DNA of 64,000 nt from NCBI GenBank assembly GCA_027488865.1, contig JAIYAU010000034.1, forward strand, positions 124,001 to 188,000, in the 5' to 3' direction. Source of the stretch: Cytophagaceae bacterium. Lineage in GTDB: Bacteria > Bacteroidota > Bacteroidia > Cytophagales > UBA9547. Below are positions 1 to 8,618 of the stretch, piece by piece (the stretch's first letter is position 1; every line of letters starts with the position of its first letter). Position numbers and translations under genes: made by a program. A model generated the notes under the pieces. The model had not been told where the DNA came from and searched no databases. It worked only from the letters and a program-made list of their open reading frames with translations.

Positions 1-1
1 A

Positions 2-886
2 ATTTTGCAGCCGTCATTGGTGGTAATAGATTCAGTGCAAACCTTACAATCATCTTTTATTGAATCTTCTGCAGGCAGTATCTCACAGGTAAGAGAATGT
101 ACTGGTGAGTTTTTAAAATATGCCAAAGAAACTGGTACACCTGTTTTTTTAATTGGGCACATTACAAAAGAGGGTACACTCGCAGGACCAAAAGTTTTAG
201 AACATATGGTCGATACAGTACTCCAATTTGAAGGAGACCGGCATTTGTCCTATAGAATTTTGCGAACGATTAAAAACCGTTTTGGTTCCACTTCAGAGCT
301 AGGAATCTATGAGATGACTGGCAAAGGACTTAGGGAAGTTAATAATCCATCAGAAATATTGATTTCTCAACGGGACGAGGCACTAAGTGGTACAACCATT
401 GGTGCTTCTATTGAAGGCAATAGACCGCTTTTAGTAGAAATTCAATCGCTTGTGAGCCCAGCTACTTATGGTACACCTCAAAGAAGTTGTACAGGTTTTG
501 ATGCAAAAAGATTAAATATGCTTTTGGCAGTCCTTGAAAAACGAGGAGGATTTAGATTGGGTGTTCATGACGTTTTCTTAAATATTGCAGGAGGTATTAA
601 AATTGAAGATCCAGCTATAGATTTGGCTGTTTGCGCCTCTATATTATCAAGTTATGAAGACATATCTATTTCTAACCACGTTTGTTTCGCAGCGGAAGTA
701 GGATTAGGTGGAGAGATAAGAGCAGTTCATAAAATCGAAAATAGGATTTCTGAAGCCGAAAAACTTGGATTCAAAGAAATCTACATTTCAAAATATAACA
801 AAAAAGGTCTTGACCTTTCGGGTTTTGCAATTAAAATAAACCCTGTTTCTAAACTGACTGATGTGATAGAGGGCTTATTTGGATAA
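2..886 (+). CDS. radA: DNA repair protein RadA/Sms (5'-truncated by window edge)
   Basis: This is the C-terminal ~294 residues of RadA, the RecA-like, Lon-related ATPase that promotes branch migration in recombinational repair. Visible are the end of the RecA-type core (VVIDSVQTL strand, GSISQVRECTGEFLKYA, GHITKEG), the RadA signature KNRFG within LRTIKNRFGSTSELGIYEM, and the Lon-protease-like C-terminal domain (GGIKIEDPAIDLAVCASILS). The zinc finger and Walker A lie upstream of the window. The reading frame is open to the left edge, so the apparent TTG at position 5 is not the true start. The gene ends two bases before the convergent rhomboid gene, with no terminator visible between them. 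Confidence 0.95.
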   Translation: MLQPSLVVIDSVQTLQSSFIESSAGSISQVRECTGEFLKYAKETGTPVFLIGHITKEGTLAGPKVLEHMVDTVLQFEGDRHLSYRILRTIKNRFGSTSELGIYEMTGKGLREVNNPSEILISQRDEALSGTTIGASIEGNRPLLVEIQSLVSPATYGTPQRSCTGFDAKRLNMLLAVLEKRGGFRLGVHDVFLNIAGGIKIEDPAIDLAVCASILSSYEDISISNHVCFAAEVGLGGEIRAVHKIENRISEAEKLGFKEIYISKYNKKGLDLSGFAIKINPVSKLTDVIEGLFG

Positions 887-887
887 T

Positions 888-1502
888 CTAATGCAACAAA
901 CTTGATATTTGTTCTACAAAATTGATGAGAACACGTGGAAATATAATCACACCTGCTATCAAACCAAACAAAGCACCAAACAAATGGGCATCGTGACTAA
1001 TGTTGTCATATTGGTTTTTGGACATCCAATAAGAATAACCCATATATAAAACGCCCATTACTACCGCTGGCATTGGAATAAAATACAATCGAACCTCGGA
1101 TGTTGGAAAAAATAATATTACCAAAAAAATTACACTTGAAACAGCACCAGATGCCCCAAGTGCGCGATAATTATAATTATCTTTTTGTTTAAAAAACACT
1201 GGTAAATCAGAAGCTACAAGGGCTACTAAATAAAAAACAAGAAATGCAAATTTACCAATAGGGCCAAAAATTTGTTCAAAAATTGACTCTGCGACCTCGC
1301 CAAAACTAAATAAAGAAAACATATTTAGCCCTAAATGAAGATAATCAGCATGTATGAAGCCTGAAGTTAAAAATCGATGGTATTCATTTTTACGCTTCAT
1401 GGTGTAAGGCTCCAGCATCCACCTATACATAATATCCGCATTATTCCAAGCATAAAAACTTGCGGCAACTGTAACTATGATAATTATAAGTGTAATGGAC
1501 AT
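888..1502 (-). CDS. rhomboid family intramembrane serine protease
   Basis: This 204-residue membrane protein has about six hydrophobic segments and should cleave transmembrane substrates within the lipid bilayer. The catalytic Ser118 sits in GASGAVSS and the catalytic His in DAHLFGALFG (His173). The conserved HLGLNMFSLFSFG element provides the Asn and His of the second membrane segment. Length is typical of the minimal six-TM bacterial rhomboid with no extra domain. It converges with radA, and its upstream neighbour on the same strand is the OmpA-family gene about 80 bp away. The substrate cannot be deduced. A second, longer rhomboid lies at 56168-56998. Confidence 0.9.
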   Translation of the reverse strand: MSITLIIIIVTVAASFYAWNNADIMYRWMLEPYTMKRKNEYHRFLTSGFIHADYLHLGLNMFSLFSFGEVAESIFEQIFGPIGKFAFLVFYLVALVASDLPVFFKQKDNYNYRALGASGAVSSVIFLVILFFPTSEVRLYFIPMPAVVMGVLYMGYSYWMSKNQYDNISHDAHLFGALFGLIAGVIIFPRVLINFVEQISSLLH

Positions 1503-1584
1503 TTTTTTTGATTAAAGAAGTACAAAACAGGCAGTTTTATTTGAAAAGAACAAATAATCGACTATTATTAATTAAAAAGTCATT

Positions 1585-3687
1585 TTATTTTTTTGTAATT
1601 CTAAATTCAACACGTCTATTTAATTTTCTTGTTTCCTCTTTTGCATTGCTGGCGATGGGCTGTGTTTGTCCATAACCTTTGCCTGTAATTCGCTTCGCAT
1701 TAATTCCTTTAGAAATACAATACTTTTTAATGGCTTCCACCCGCTCTTCCGATAAAATTAAATTTTTATCAGGTTCTCCTTGGTTATCAGTGTGGCCTGC
1801 CAATTCTATTTCCAATGCAGGCTTTTTCTTTAATAAAGCAATCATCCTATCAAGCTCTGGGTAAGATTCAGGCAACAAGACTGCCTTACTTTGCTCAAAA
1901 AATACATTATTTAAAGCCACTTTTTCACCGACTTCAATAGGCACTAAATAAACATTAATTTCTATTTCTTTATAACTATGCACCTTTGAAACATCAATAT
2001 TTTCATGTTGAGGAAAATAGCCATCCTTATTGGCATACACTCCATATTTTTTGCCGAAGGGCACAATTATTCGATAATCACCAGTGTTAGGATCTGAACT
2101 TGCTGTCCCCAATTCTTTACCCTCTAAAAGTTGTTCATAAGTAAGGTCGGCCGAAATAATTTTTTTGGTTTTGGAGTCATATACTTTACCATAAACTACC
2201 ACAACAGGGTCTGGTCTAGCGTTTTCGGGCATTTTTACCTTTACAATATCCTCATCACCAATCGATTTATGGGCGGTAACCATATATGCGTAATCACCTT
2301 TAGCGGTTATGGAAAAATAAGCGTCAAATTCAAGGGAGTTTATGTAAGGTCCTAAGTTTAATGGTTCACTCCATTTTGTCCAACTTTCATCAAGCCGTTT
2401 GGTTACAAACACGTCCATATCTCCATAACCTGGTCTTCCATTGCTACTAAAATATAATGTTTTATTATCCGCTGCTAAATATGGCGAGGCTTCATCCAAT
2501 GTGGAATTAACTATCCCGCCCAAATTAAAAGGTTCCGACCATTCGTTTTTTCGCTCTCTAAAAGAAACATACAAGTCATTGGTATTTTGACCATAACTAT
2601 CATTCCTTTGAGCTGTAAAAACCATGGTTTTTTTGTCAGGACCAAAACAAGCCTCCTGAAAAGTAGATTTGTTATAAAAATTTTTAATTTTTATTCGTTC
2701 TGGGACCGACCATCCTGTAGAGAGCCGTTCGGAGGACGAAAAACCCATGCCTGCAAAGGAGCCATCTTTGTTATATAAGCCTGAAAGATAAAGAGTATTA
2801 TTGTCTGGCGATATAGAAATTACCCCGTTGGTTTCTATATTATTAATAGGCTTTCCCAAATTAACGGCCTTACTCCAAGTAGAATCGGGTAACATTTTAC
2901 TCATCCAAATATCTTGGCCACTACCTCCCGTATTTAAAGGGCTATCTTCTATAATGTAATATATTGTTTTGCCGTCAGAAGATATAACAGGACCAATTTC
3001 AGTATATTTGGTATTAATATTAGCACCTAAATTAATTTTCTCCCTTTTAATAAGTGCATCATTGGTTAATTTAATTTTGACATCCTGAGTGAATTTAAAA
3101 TTTTCAACTTCTAATTCATTTAACCCTTGCACAACAAAACCAACACCATTATTCCCTACAATAAAGTTATTTTCTTGAGTACTATATACTTCTTTGTCAT
3201 TTATATAAAATATGTATTGGGAGGCCTTTTTGGATATTTTTAAGTTATTATTTACCCCTATATTGTTAATTTCAGGAAGCTTCGTCCATTCTTTAACAGG
3301 TTTTATGGCATTATCATATTTTACCACTATTGTATACCAACCGTTTGGACGAATAAAAAATCCATTATAACCAGCTTCACTTTTACACCATACCAATCCA
3401 GAAATATTTTTAAAATCTTTTGTTAGCTGGTCGTAACTAAGTTCTATTGAAAAATCCTTTTTCCAATCAATAAATGGATAACAACAAGACAACGCCTCCC
3501 CATCCTTTAGTTTAGATTTGAGTAAATATTTGCCATTTTTTAGGCTTCCAGCTGCATCTTCGTCGTCAAATAAAGGCCATTCTGAATCTTCATTAAATTC
3601 GTCGATAAAGGAGTTGGTGCTAGTTTGGCTAAAACAAAAACCTATTATCCAAAAGAAAAAAAAACCTAAATATAAATTCCTTAGCAT
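1585..3687 (-). CDS. OmpA family protein with PD40 beta-propeller repeats and a LamG-like N-terminus
   Basis: This 700-residue exported envelope protein has several domains. A signal peptide covers ~1-20 (ending GFCFSQ). Residues ~25-205 resemble a concanavalin/LamG-like jelly roll. Residues ~225-480 contain PD40/WD40-like repeats (ISSDGKTIYYI, ISPDNNTLYLSG, GPDKKTMVFTA, LAADNKTLYFSSNGRPGYGDMD). A carboxypeptidase-regulatory-like fold lies at ~495-590, and an OmpA peptidoglycan-binding domain at ~600-700 (ELAGHTDNQGEPDKN, RRVEFRI). The C-terminal domain should anchor it to peptidoglycan from the outer membrane side. PD40-OmpA proteins are common in Bacteroidetes, and some relatives (PorE-type) work with T9SS. 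Assignment to that system is only inference here. Confidence 0.88.
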   Translation of the reverse strand: MLRNLYLGFFFFWIIGFCFSQTSTNSFIDEFNEDSEWPLFDDEDAAGSLKNGKYLLKSKLKDGEALSCCYPFIDWKKDFSIELSYDQLTKDFKNISGLVWCKSEAGYNGFFIRPNGWYTIVVKYDNAIKPVKEWTKLPEINNIGVNNNLKISKKASQYIFYINDKEVYSTQENNFIVGNNGVGFVVQGLNELEVENFKFTQDVKIKLTNDALIKREKINLGANINTKYTEIGPVISSDGKTIYYIIEDSPLNTGGSGQDIWMSKMLPDSTWSKAVNLGKPINNIETNGVISISPDNNTLYLSGLYNKDGSFAGMGFSSSERLSTGWSVPERIKIKNFYNKSTFQEACFGPDKKTMVFTAQRNDSYGQNTNDLYVSFRERKNEWSEPFNLGGIVNSTLDEASPYLAADNKTLYFSSNGRPGYGDMDVFVTKRLDESWTKWSEPLNLGPYINSLEFDAYFSITAKGDYAYMVTAHKSIGDEDIVKVKMPENARPDPVVVVYGKVYDSKTKKIISADLTYEQLLEGKELGTASSDPNTGDYRIIVPFGKKYGVYANKDGYFPQHENIDVSKVHSYKEIEINVYLVPIEVGEKVALNNVFFEQSKAVLLPESYPELDRMIALLKKKPALEIELAGHTDNQGEPDKNLILSEERVEAIKKYCISKGINAKRITGKGYGQTQPIASNAKEETRKLNRRVEFRITKK

Positions 3688-3703
3688 TTTGTACGATTGA
3701 AAA

Positions 3704-4504
3704 TTATTTCATTCTAACCAAATCTATCAATTGCATTACCATGGTATGCAATTGAGGGTTAGATGCGCAAATTGTAAAATTATCTAAATAATTGTTCTCA
3801 TTTACGTTAAAATCAAGTGGTTTGTTATTTATATCTGTTACCTTGCCACCTGCCTCCGTAATTATTAATGACGGAGCTGCAATATCCCAAATTTTTGTAG
3901 TTTGATTGATACAACCTCCTAGTTTTCCATCAGCAGTATAACAAAAGTCAGTCACACTGTTAGTTGCGCGCAAGTTTCTACAGTTTTTTACAAGTTGTGA
4001 GATAATTCTCGCTTCAAACTCTGTTTTGCCCTCTTGGCTGCTGTAGTCCAAACAATAAGAAAAAAGTAACTTTTTTAAATCATCTTCCTCGGCAACTCTT
4101 ATTTTTTTGTTATTCAAAAAAGCCCCTTGGCCCTTTTCGGCTAGATAAAGTTGATCAGTAAATGGTAAATACATACCAGCCGATATAGGTTCGGCATCCT
4201 TGAGTACTGCAACGATTACTCCAAACCACGGAATTAGACTTGCAAAATTGGAGGTGCCATCAAGTGGATCAACTATCCAGGTATAAGGAGAATTTTTATT
4301 TCGATAGCCCGTTTCCTCCGCTATAATGCTATGATTTGGATAATCCCTTTCTATGATAGCCACTATGGCTGCCTCTGCGTCCAAATCTGCTTGGGTAACT
4401 ACATTGCTTTGATCATGTTTTAAAACAATGTGTTCAATTTTTCCAAAGCTATTTTTAAGAATTTCCCCTGCACTGTAAAGTGCATTCACAATGGTTTGTT
4501 GCAT
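3704..4504 (-). CDS. inositol monophosphatase family protein
   Basis: This is a Mg2+-dependent sugar-phosphate phosphatase of the FIG superfamily (IMPase/SuhB/CysQ-like). The metal site is visible as EETG, then WIVDPLDGTSNFA, and the C-terminal WDIAAPSLIITEAGG. An ATG at 4504 (MQQTIVNAL) is taken as start because the longer frame to 4543 begins with TTG and adds a non-conserved 13-residue tail. That gives 266 residues, the usual length. The substrate cannot be fixed: inositol phosphate, PAP or another sugar phosphate are all possible. It ends 16 bp before the start of the OmpA-family gene, so the two are probably co-transcribed. Confidence 0.88.
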   Translation of the reverse strand: MQQTIVNALYSAGEILKNSFGKIEHIVLKHDQSNVVTQADLDAEAAIVAIIERDYPNHSIIAEETGYRNKNSPYTWIVDPLDGTSNFASLIPWFGVIVAVLKDAEPISAGMYLPFTDQLYLAEKGQGAFLNNKKIRVAEEDDLKKLLFSYCLDYSSQEGKTEFEARIISQLVKNCRNLRATNSVTDFCYTADGKLGGCINQTTKIWDIAAPSLIITEAGGKVTDINNKPLDFNVNENNYLDNFTICASNPQLHTMVMQLIDLVRMK

Positions 4505-4602
4505 TAATAATTGGTTCGTAATAATAAAATCAAATATGACCAAAAATGAAGATTTACCAAAACCAATTAGTAATTCTATTAAAAAATAAACAATTCAAAT
4601 TA

Positions 4603-4965
4603 TTACATTTTTATGTCCTCCATTTTTGCCACTACCTCATGTGGGCATGGTAATGGACTAAAAGTTAGAATTGTTTTTAAAACCAACCGTACGCTGATAG
4701 ATGGAATCACAAAAGTCATTTTGGTAATTCTGTTCTTAATCAATTCGGTATTAACTTTTACCCATTTACTTTGTTGTATTCTATTTTCAGCAGACAAATA
4801 TTTTGACAAAGAAGTATCATATACTATTGAAAACGAATCTTTTTGGGTAAGAAATTGATCAAGCCGCTGTAGGTATTCTTTATATTCATCTGTTGTAGGC
4901 TCAAATGAGGGATAACTTACTAGTAGAACATTTTCATTCCAATTAATATCACCATATTTTCTCAT
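4603..4965 (-). CDS. small STAS/SpoIIAA-like protein
   Basis: This 120-residue soluble protein starts at the ATG at 4965 (MRKYGDINWNENVL). A further 14 residues upstream would need a TTG start and look unrelated. The alternating pattern of strands and helices, with a core SIVYDTSLSKYL followed by a helix and TKMTFVIPS, resembles the STAS-like fold of small Bacteroidetes proteins that act as stand-alone regulators or adaptors. No phospho-acceptor serine of classical anti-sigma antagonists is evident. It lies upstream of the inositol-phosphatase-family gene on the same strand (~100 bp). The function is unknown and the fold assignment is by appearance only. Confidence 0.6.
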   Translation of the reverse strand: MRKYGDINWNENVLLVSYPSFEPTTDEYKEYLQRLDQFLTQKDSFSIVYDTSLSKYLSAENRIQQSKWVKVNTELIKNRITKMTFVIPSISVRLVLKTILTFSPLPCPHEVVAKMEDIKM

Positions 4966-5149
4966 CCTGATAATTTTTATTTGGATAAACGTTATCAAAA
5001 AAAACAAGGTTACATTAAGGACAAATTCATTTATTAGTTTTCCAATTCCAAATGTTAAAATGCTAATTCAAGTTGCATTTTTACACTAATAAATATTTCC
5101 AAGTGCATCTGTAATTTTAATTCAAGCCATCTGATGTAAAATGGATTTT

Positions 5150-5170
5150 AAATGCAACAATATTGCATTT
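5150..5170. promoter_or_regulatory. perfect palindrome overlapping the -33 element (candidate Fur/Zur-family operator)
   Basis: Two perfect 8-base arms, AAATGCAA (5150-5157) and TTGCATTT (5163-5170), flank a 5-base spacer. The right arm contains the TTG at 5163-5165 that serves as the -33 element of the TonB-receptor promoter. An extra copy of the half-site TTGCATTT lies at 5073-5080. The A/T-rich 21-bp dyad has the size and symmetry of Fur-superfamily operators. Which metal regulator binds is inference. Confidence 0.6.
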
Positions 5171-5192
5171 GTTAAAATTGTAGGTATCTTTG
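5163..5192 (+). promoter_or_regulatory. Bacteroidetes-type promoter of the TonB receptor operon
   Basis: TTG (5163-5165), a 19-base spacer, then TATCTTTG (5185-5192) matches the Bacteroidetes consensus TTG-N19-20-TAnnTTTG exactly. The expected transcription start falls at about 5198-5200, essentially on the ATG at 5200. The transcript is therefore predicted to be leaderless or nearly so. Confidence 0.65.
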
Positions 5193-5200
5193 TACCTACA
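5179..5200. promoter_or_regulatory. second palindrome, over the -7 element and start codon
   Basis: TGTAGGTA (5179-5186) and TACCTACA (5193-5200) form a perfect 8-bp dyad with a 6-base spacer. It straddles the TATCTTTG -7 element and ends on the first base of the start codon. Its sequence differs from the dyad at 5150-5170, so either two regulators bind here or one tolerates both. A repressor at this site would directly occlude RNA polymerase. Confidence 0.55.
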
Positions 5201-7548
5201 TGATAAAAACATTATACTATGTATACTTCCTGATCAGTTTCATAACATTCGGACAGGACAACTGTAATCTATTTATAAAAGGCGAAATCTATGATGTCAG
5301 TAATCAAGTTATAAGTGATGCAACTATCGTAATCAAAAACGATAGTATACGCACCATTACAAATGAAAAAGGAGAATATAAACTATTAAATCTATGTGCA
5401 GGACAATATGAAATAGTAGTATCCGCATTAGGCTATAATAAGATCACCAAAACTATGTATCTAAAACATTCCATCCATCAAGATTTTGTGTTGGAAAATG
5501 ACGGGGTATCTTTAAATGAGGTAAAAATAGTTTCTCAAAAAACATATAACCTTACCGAGCCTACTTCAGATTTAAAGGAAGCAGACCTGAATAAAAGCAG
5601 AGGTCAAAGTTTAGGAGAAATTCTTAAAGTTTTACCTGGAGTAAATGCCGTTCAAACAGGTCCTTCGTTATATAAACCCATGATTCATGGTTTATTTGGC
5701 AACAGAATTGTTACTATTAACAATGGTTTAAGGCTTGAAAGTCAACAATGGGGTAGCGATCATGCCCCTGAGATAGACCCATTTACGGCTAACAAAATTA
5801 CGGTGGTGAAAGGCGCAAGTGGGGTCAAATATGGCAGTGAGGCAATAGGTGGGGTAATAATACTTTCGCCTGAAGAAGTATTAACAACGCCTGGATATAA
5901 AGTTGGAGGTTTCGTTTCTGGCTTTTCCAACAATAATCAAGCAAACTTTGGTATAAAAACTGATGTTTCAGGAAAGAAGATAAAAGGACTAGGTTTAAGA
6001 CTAAGTTCTTCCTTTAAAAAAGGTGGGAATTTTAAAACTCCTAATTATTATTTAGCCAATACTGGTTCCAGCGAATATAACTTATCCACAACACTAGTTT
6101 ACAAGTACAAAAATTGGCTCACTGAGGTATACTTAAGTCAATTTAAGGCCAATATAGGTTTATTCAGAGGCGCACAATTTGGAAATATGGAAGATCTAGC
6201 AACGGCCATTACTAGCAGTAGACCTAGGGTTAACGCTGATTTTACTTATGACATTTCAAAACCATATCAGGAGGTAAAACATCAAGTATATAAATTGGCT
6301 CAGAAAATCAAAATTGATAATATTGGCAATCTTGAATTAATTTTTGGCGCACAAAATAATTATCGTGCTGAATGGGATATCAAGGAGTTAGGACAACAAC
6401 AGGATAAAGCCACGATTGATTTTGGCCTAACTACTTATTCTGCTAATATTAATTTTCAGCACTCTATTTTCAAAGGATTTGTTGGAGAAGTTGGAACTTT
6501 TGCCATGCGTCAAGCGAATGTTGTATCTTCAAACAATGTGCGGTTGTTTATACCAAATTATCGTTCTTATAATGCTGGAATTTTCTGGACTGAAAAATAT
6601 GCTACAACAAAATGGGAATTTGAAGCCGGGATGAGATATGATAATCGGTACTATAAAGTATTTAAATATGACAAAAACGAATTAATCAGCCCTGAATTAC
6701 GATATGATAACTTTTCTTATTCTTTAGGAGCTAACCGATTAATAAACAAACACATAACCTTAAAGTCAAATATTGGTACAGCTTACAGACCTCCTGGCAT
6801 GAATGAATTGTATGCAGATGGCTTGCATCATGGCCTTAGTTCATTTGAAATTGGAAACCAAAATTTAAAAACAGAGGTAGCTAATAACACAAATCTTTCA
6901 TTAGTTGCACTTTATAGTAAGACGAAGTTGGAGCTTACGGTCTTTAACAATGTAATTAACAATTATATTTATCTCACTCCTTCTATTCCTGCGGTAGTTA
7001 CGGTTAGAGGAGTTTTTTTATCCTACAAGTATGTACAAGCAGATATAGTAATGAGAGGGGTTGATCTTTATTTTGAACAATTATTCACAAAAACCATAAA
7101 GTACCAATTAAAAGCAAGTGGATTAATTGGCAAAAATCGTTTAAATCATGACTACCTTATTATGATGCCCCCTAACCGTGTTAATAACGCTATAGACTAT
7201 ATTTTTGGCAAAAAAGGAATTTTTCACGATTTAACATTCAGTTTAAATCACCAATATGTTGCAAAACAGAATAATCTTCCAACTACTAAACAAACTTTAG
7301 AGATAAATACTTCAAGCAACACGGTCACTTTTGGTCAAAACGATGACTATCTCGCTCCTCCTAGTGGATATCATTTGTTTGGATCGTCGCTTTCTTCGAA
7401 CGTTAAAATTCGTAATCAAATTATTGATTTTAGAATGGGAGTACAAAACGTATTTAATATTACTTACAGAGATTATCTCAATCGATACAGATACTTTGCT
7501 AATGAAGCGGGTAGGAATTTCTTTTTTCAATTCAATTTTAATCTTTAA
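5200..7548 (+). CDS. TonB-dependent receptor with carboxypeptidase-regulatory-like N-terminus (candidate metal receptor)
   Basis: This is a 782-residue outer-membrane active transporter. It has a signal peptide ~1-18 (ending FITFGQ), a CarboxypepD-regulatory/CNA-B-like domain at ~25-105, a plug domain at ~125-240 (KVLPGVNAVQTGPS, VVKGASGVKYGSEAIGGVI), and a 22-strand-type barrel ending in FFFQFNFNL. The plug motif HGLFGNRI...QQWGSDHAPEIDP resembles ZnuD-like zinc receptors. Together with the Fur/Zur-like palindromes this suggests metal uptake, but the ligand is inference. The start at 5200 gives a complete signal peptide. A lipoprotein gene follows after 12 bp. Confidence 0.9.
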   Translation: MIKTLYYVYFLISFITFGQDNCNLFIKGEIYDVSNQVISDATIVIKNDSIRTITNEKGEYKLLNLCAGQYEIVVSALGYNKITKTMYLKHSIHQDFVLENDGVSLNEVKIVSQKTYNLTEPTSDLKEADLNKSRGQSLGEILKVLPGVNAVQTGPSLYKPMIHGLFGNRIVTINNGLRLESQQWGSDHAPEIDPFTANKITVVKGASGVKYGSEAIGGVIILSPEEVLTTPGYKVGGFVSGFSNNNQANFGIKTDVSGKKIKGLGLRLSSSFKKGGNFKTPNYYLANTGSSEYNLSTTLVYKYKNWLTEVYLSQFKANIGLFRGAQFGNMEDLATAITSSRPRVNADFTYDISKPYQEVKHQVYKLAQKIKIDNIGNLELIFGAQNNYRAEWDIKELGQQQDKATIDFGLTTYSANINFQHSIFKGFVGEVGTFAMRQANVVSSNNVRLFIPNYRSYNAGIFWTEKYATTKWEFEAGMRYDNRYYKVFKYDKNELISPELRYDNFSYSLGANRLINKHITLKSNIGTAYRPPGMNELYADGLHHGLSSFEIGNQNLKTEVANNTNLSLVALYSKTKLELTVFNNVINNYIYLTPSIPAVVTVRGVFLSYKYVQADIVMRGVDLYFEQLFTKTIKYQLKASGLIGKNRLNHDYLIMMPPNRVNNAIDYIFGKKGIFHDLTFSLNHQYVAKQNNLPTTKQTLEINTSSNTVTFGQNDDYLAPPSGYHLFGSSLSSNVKIRNQIIDFRMGVQNVFNITYRDYLNRYRYFANEAGRNFFFQFNFNL

Positions 7549-7560
7549 ACAATAATTCCA

Positions 7561-8124
7561 ATGAAAAACAATTTTAGTGCTCCATTTTGTGTTTTAGTTG
7601 CAACAATGTTGCTTTTGTCCTGTAAAAAAAAGGAGGAAAATCCACAAAAAAATCCAGAAAATGAACTAATTACGACAGTTCAAATAAAAGTATCTGATGG
7701 TACCGAAACTAAGACCGCGCAATGGAAAAATGTTGCAGGATATGGAAACTCTGGTAATATAACTATTGACACTTTATTTTTAAAACAAGGAAGTACCTAT
7801 ACAGGCGAAATTGTGTTATTGAATGAAAGTAATCCAAACGACATTGATACAATTAGTTATGAGGTAGAAGAAGAAGCAGAAGATCACCAGTTTTTTTATT
7901 TTGTGCAGCCTACAAGCTTATTTACTTTAAACATTTTAGATAAGGATAAAAACATGGTTCCTATTGGTTTGGAATTTGAAGTTAAAAATTTAAGCAATGT
8001 AGGCACTGGAAGTCTAAGAGCAGTACTTAAACACCAGGCTGCATTAAAACCTAAATCTGGACAGGGCGATTTTACACTGGGCAGTACAGATGTGGATATA
8101 AGTATTCCAGTAAAAATTAAATAA
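7561..8124 (+). CDS. TonB-receptor-associated lipoprotein
   Basis: This 187-residue lipoprotein has a signal peptide with lipobox LLLLSCKKK (Cys at about residue 21) and should sit at the outer membrane. The rest is predicted beta-rich, with a conserved-looking acidic stretch (YEVEEEAEDHQFFYF) and a C-terminal VDISIPVKIK strand. It resembles lipoproteins that Bacteroidetes genomes place directly behind ZnuD-like TonB receptors. Twelve bp from the receptor and no terminator between them indicate one operon. The acidic/His segment could bind a metal ion, but this is inference. Confidence 0.75.
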   Translation: MKNNFSAPFCVLVATMLLLSCKKKEENPQKNPENELITTVQIKVSDGTETKTAQWKNVAGYGNSGNITIDTLFLKQGSTYTGEIVLLNESNPNDIDTISYEVEEEAEDHQFFYFVQPTSLFTLNILDKDKNMVPIGLEFEVKNLSNVGTGSLRAVLKHQAALKPKSGQGDFTLGSTDVDISIPVKIK

Positions 8125-8185
8125 AATGATATTTGTTTGGTACAATAATTGATTACTTTTATATCAAACTTTAACTTTTATTAAA

Positions 8186-8548
8186 ATGAAAAAAATGCTC
8201 TTTGTTATAGCGTTTGTAGGATGCACATCGCTATTTGCCCAAAAAAATTATGAATTTTTGCAAATGTCAACTGTTGAATCAGTTGTACCAGGTGGTTTAG
8301 GTCGTTCTCGTTTAATTGCAACGGACGAAAACGGTCAAATGCAAGAAAAATCTCTCGAAAACTTCTTTAGTTTTGTTGGTATCAACTTTGGTAACATTAG
8401 AAATAATGACAAGGTAATTACTGACAAGATTCAGGAGTACGGTGCACAAGGCTGGGAGCTTATGAATCTAACTACTGGCGTATACGGTGTAGAAAAAAGC
8501 ACTGGTATCTTTATTACAAGATATTTGTTCAGAAGAGAAAAGAAATAA
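8186..8548 (+). CDS. small secreted DUF4177-like protein
   Basis: This 120-residue protein has a signal peptide (residues ~1-18, ending TSLFAQ). Its C-terminal segment has the pattern IQEYGAQGWELMNLTTG...GIFITRYLFRRE, which matches the short DUF4177-like fold. It begins 61 bp after the lipoprotein gene, with no terminator in between but no clear promoter either. It is followed by a strong bidirectional terminator. Mature size is about 100 residues with no catalytic motif visible. Function unknown. Confidence 0.7.
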   Translation: MKKMLFVIAFVGCTSLFAQKNYEFLQMSTVESVVPGGLGRSRLIATDENGQMQEKSLENFFSFVGINFGNIRNNDKVITDKIQEYGAQGWELMNLTTGVYGVEKSTGIFITRYLFRREKK

Positions 8549-8562
8549 GACTAGAATCATTA

Positions 8563-8599
8563 AAAAAGGGGCTTATTCAGTTTTGAATAGCCCCTTTTT
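8563..8599. terminator. bidirectional intrinsic terminator
   Basis: The hairpin AAAAAGGGGCT-ATTC with loop ~CAGTTTT and the complementary arm GAAT-AGCCCCTTTTT has T-runs on both strands. It serves the plus-strand secreted-protein gene (stop at 8548) and the convergent glyA (stop at 8619). Confidence 0.88.
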
Positions 8600-8618
8600 G
8601 TGTTTATTACCCAATTAT

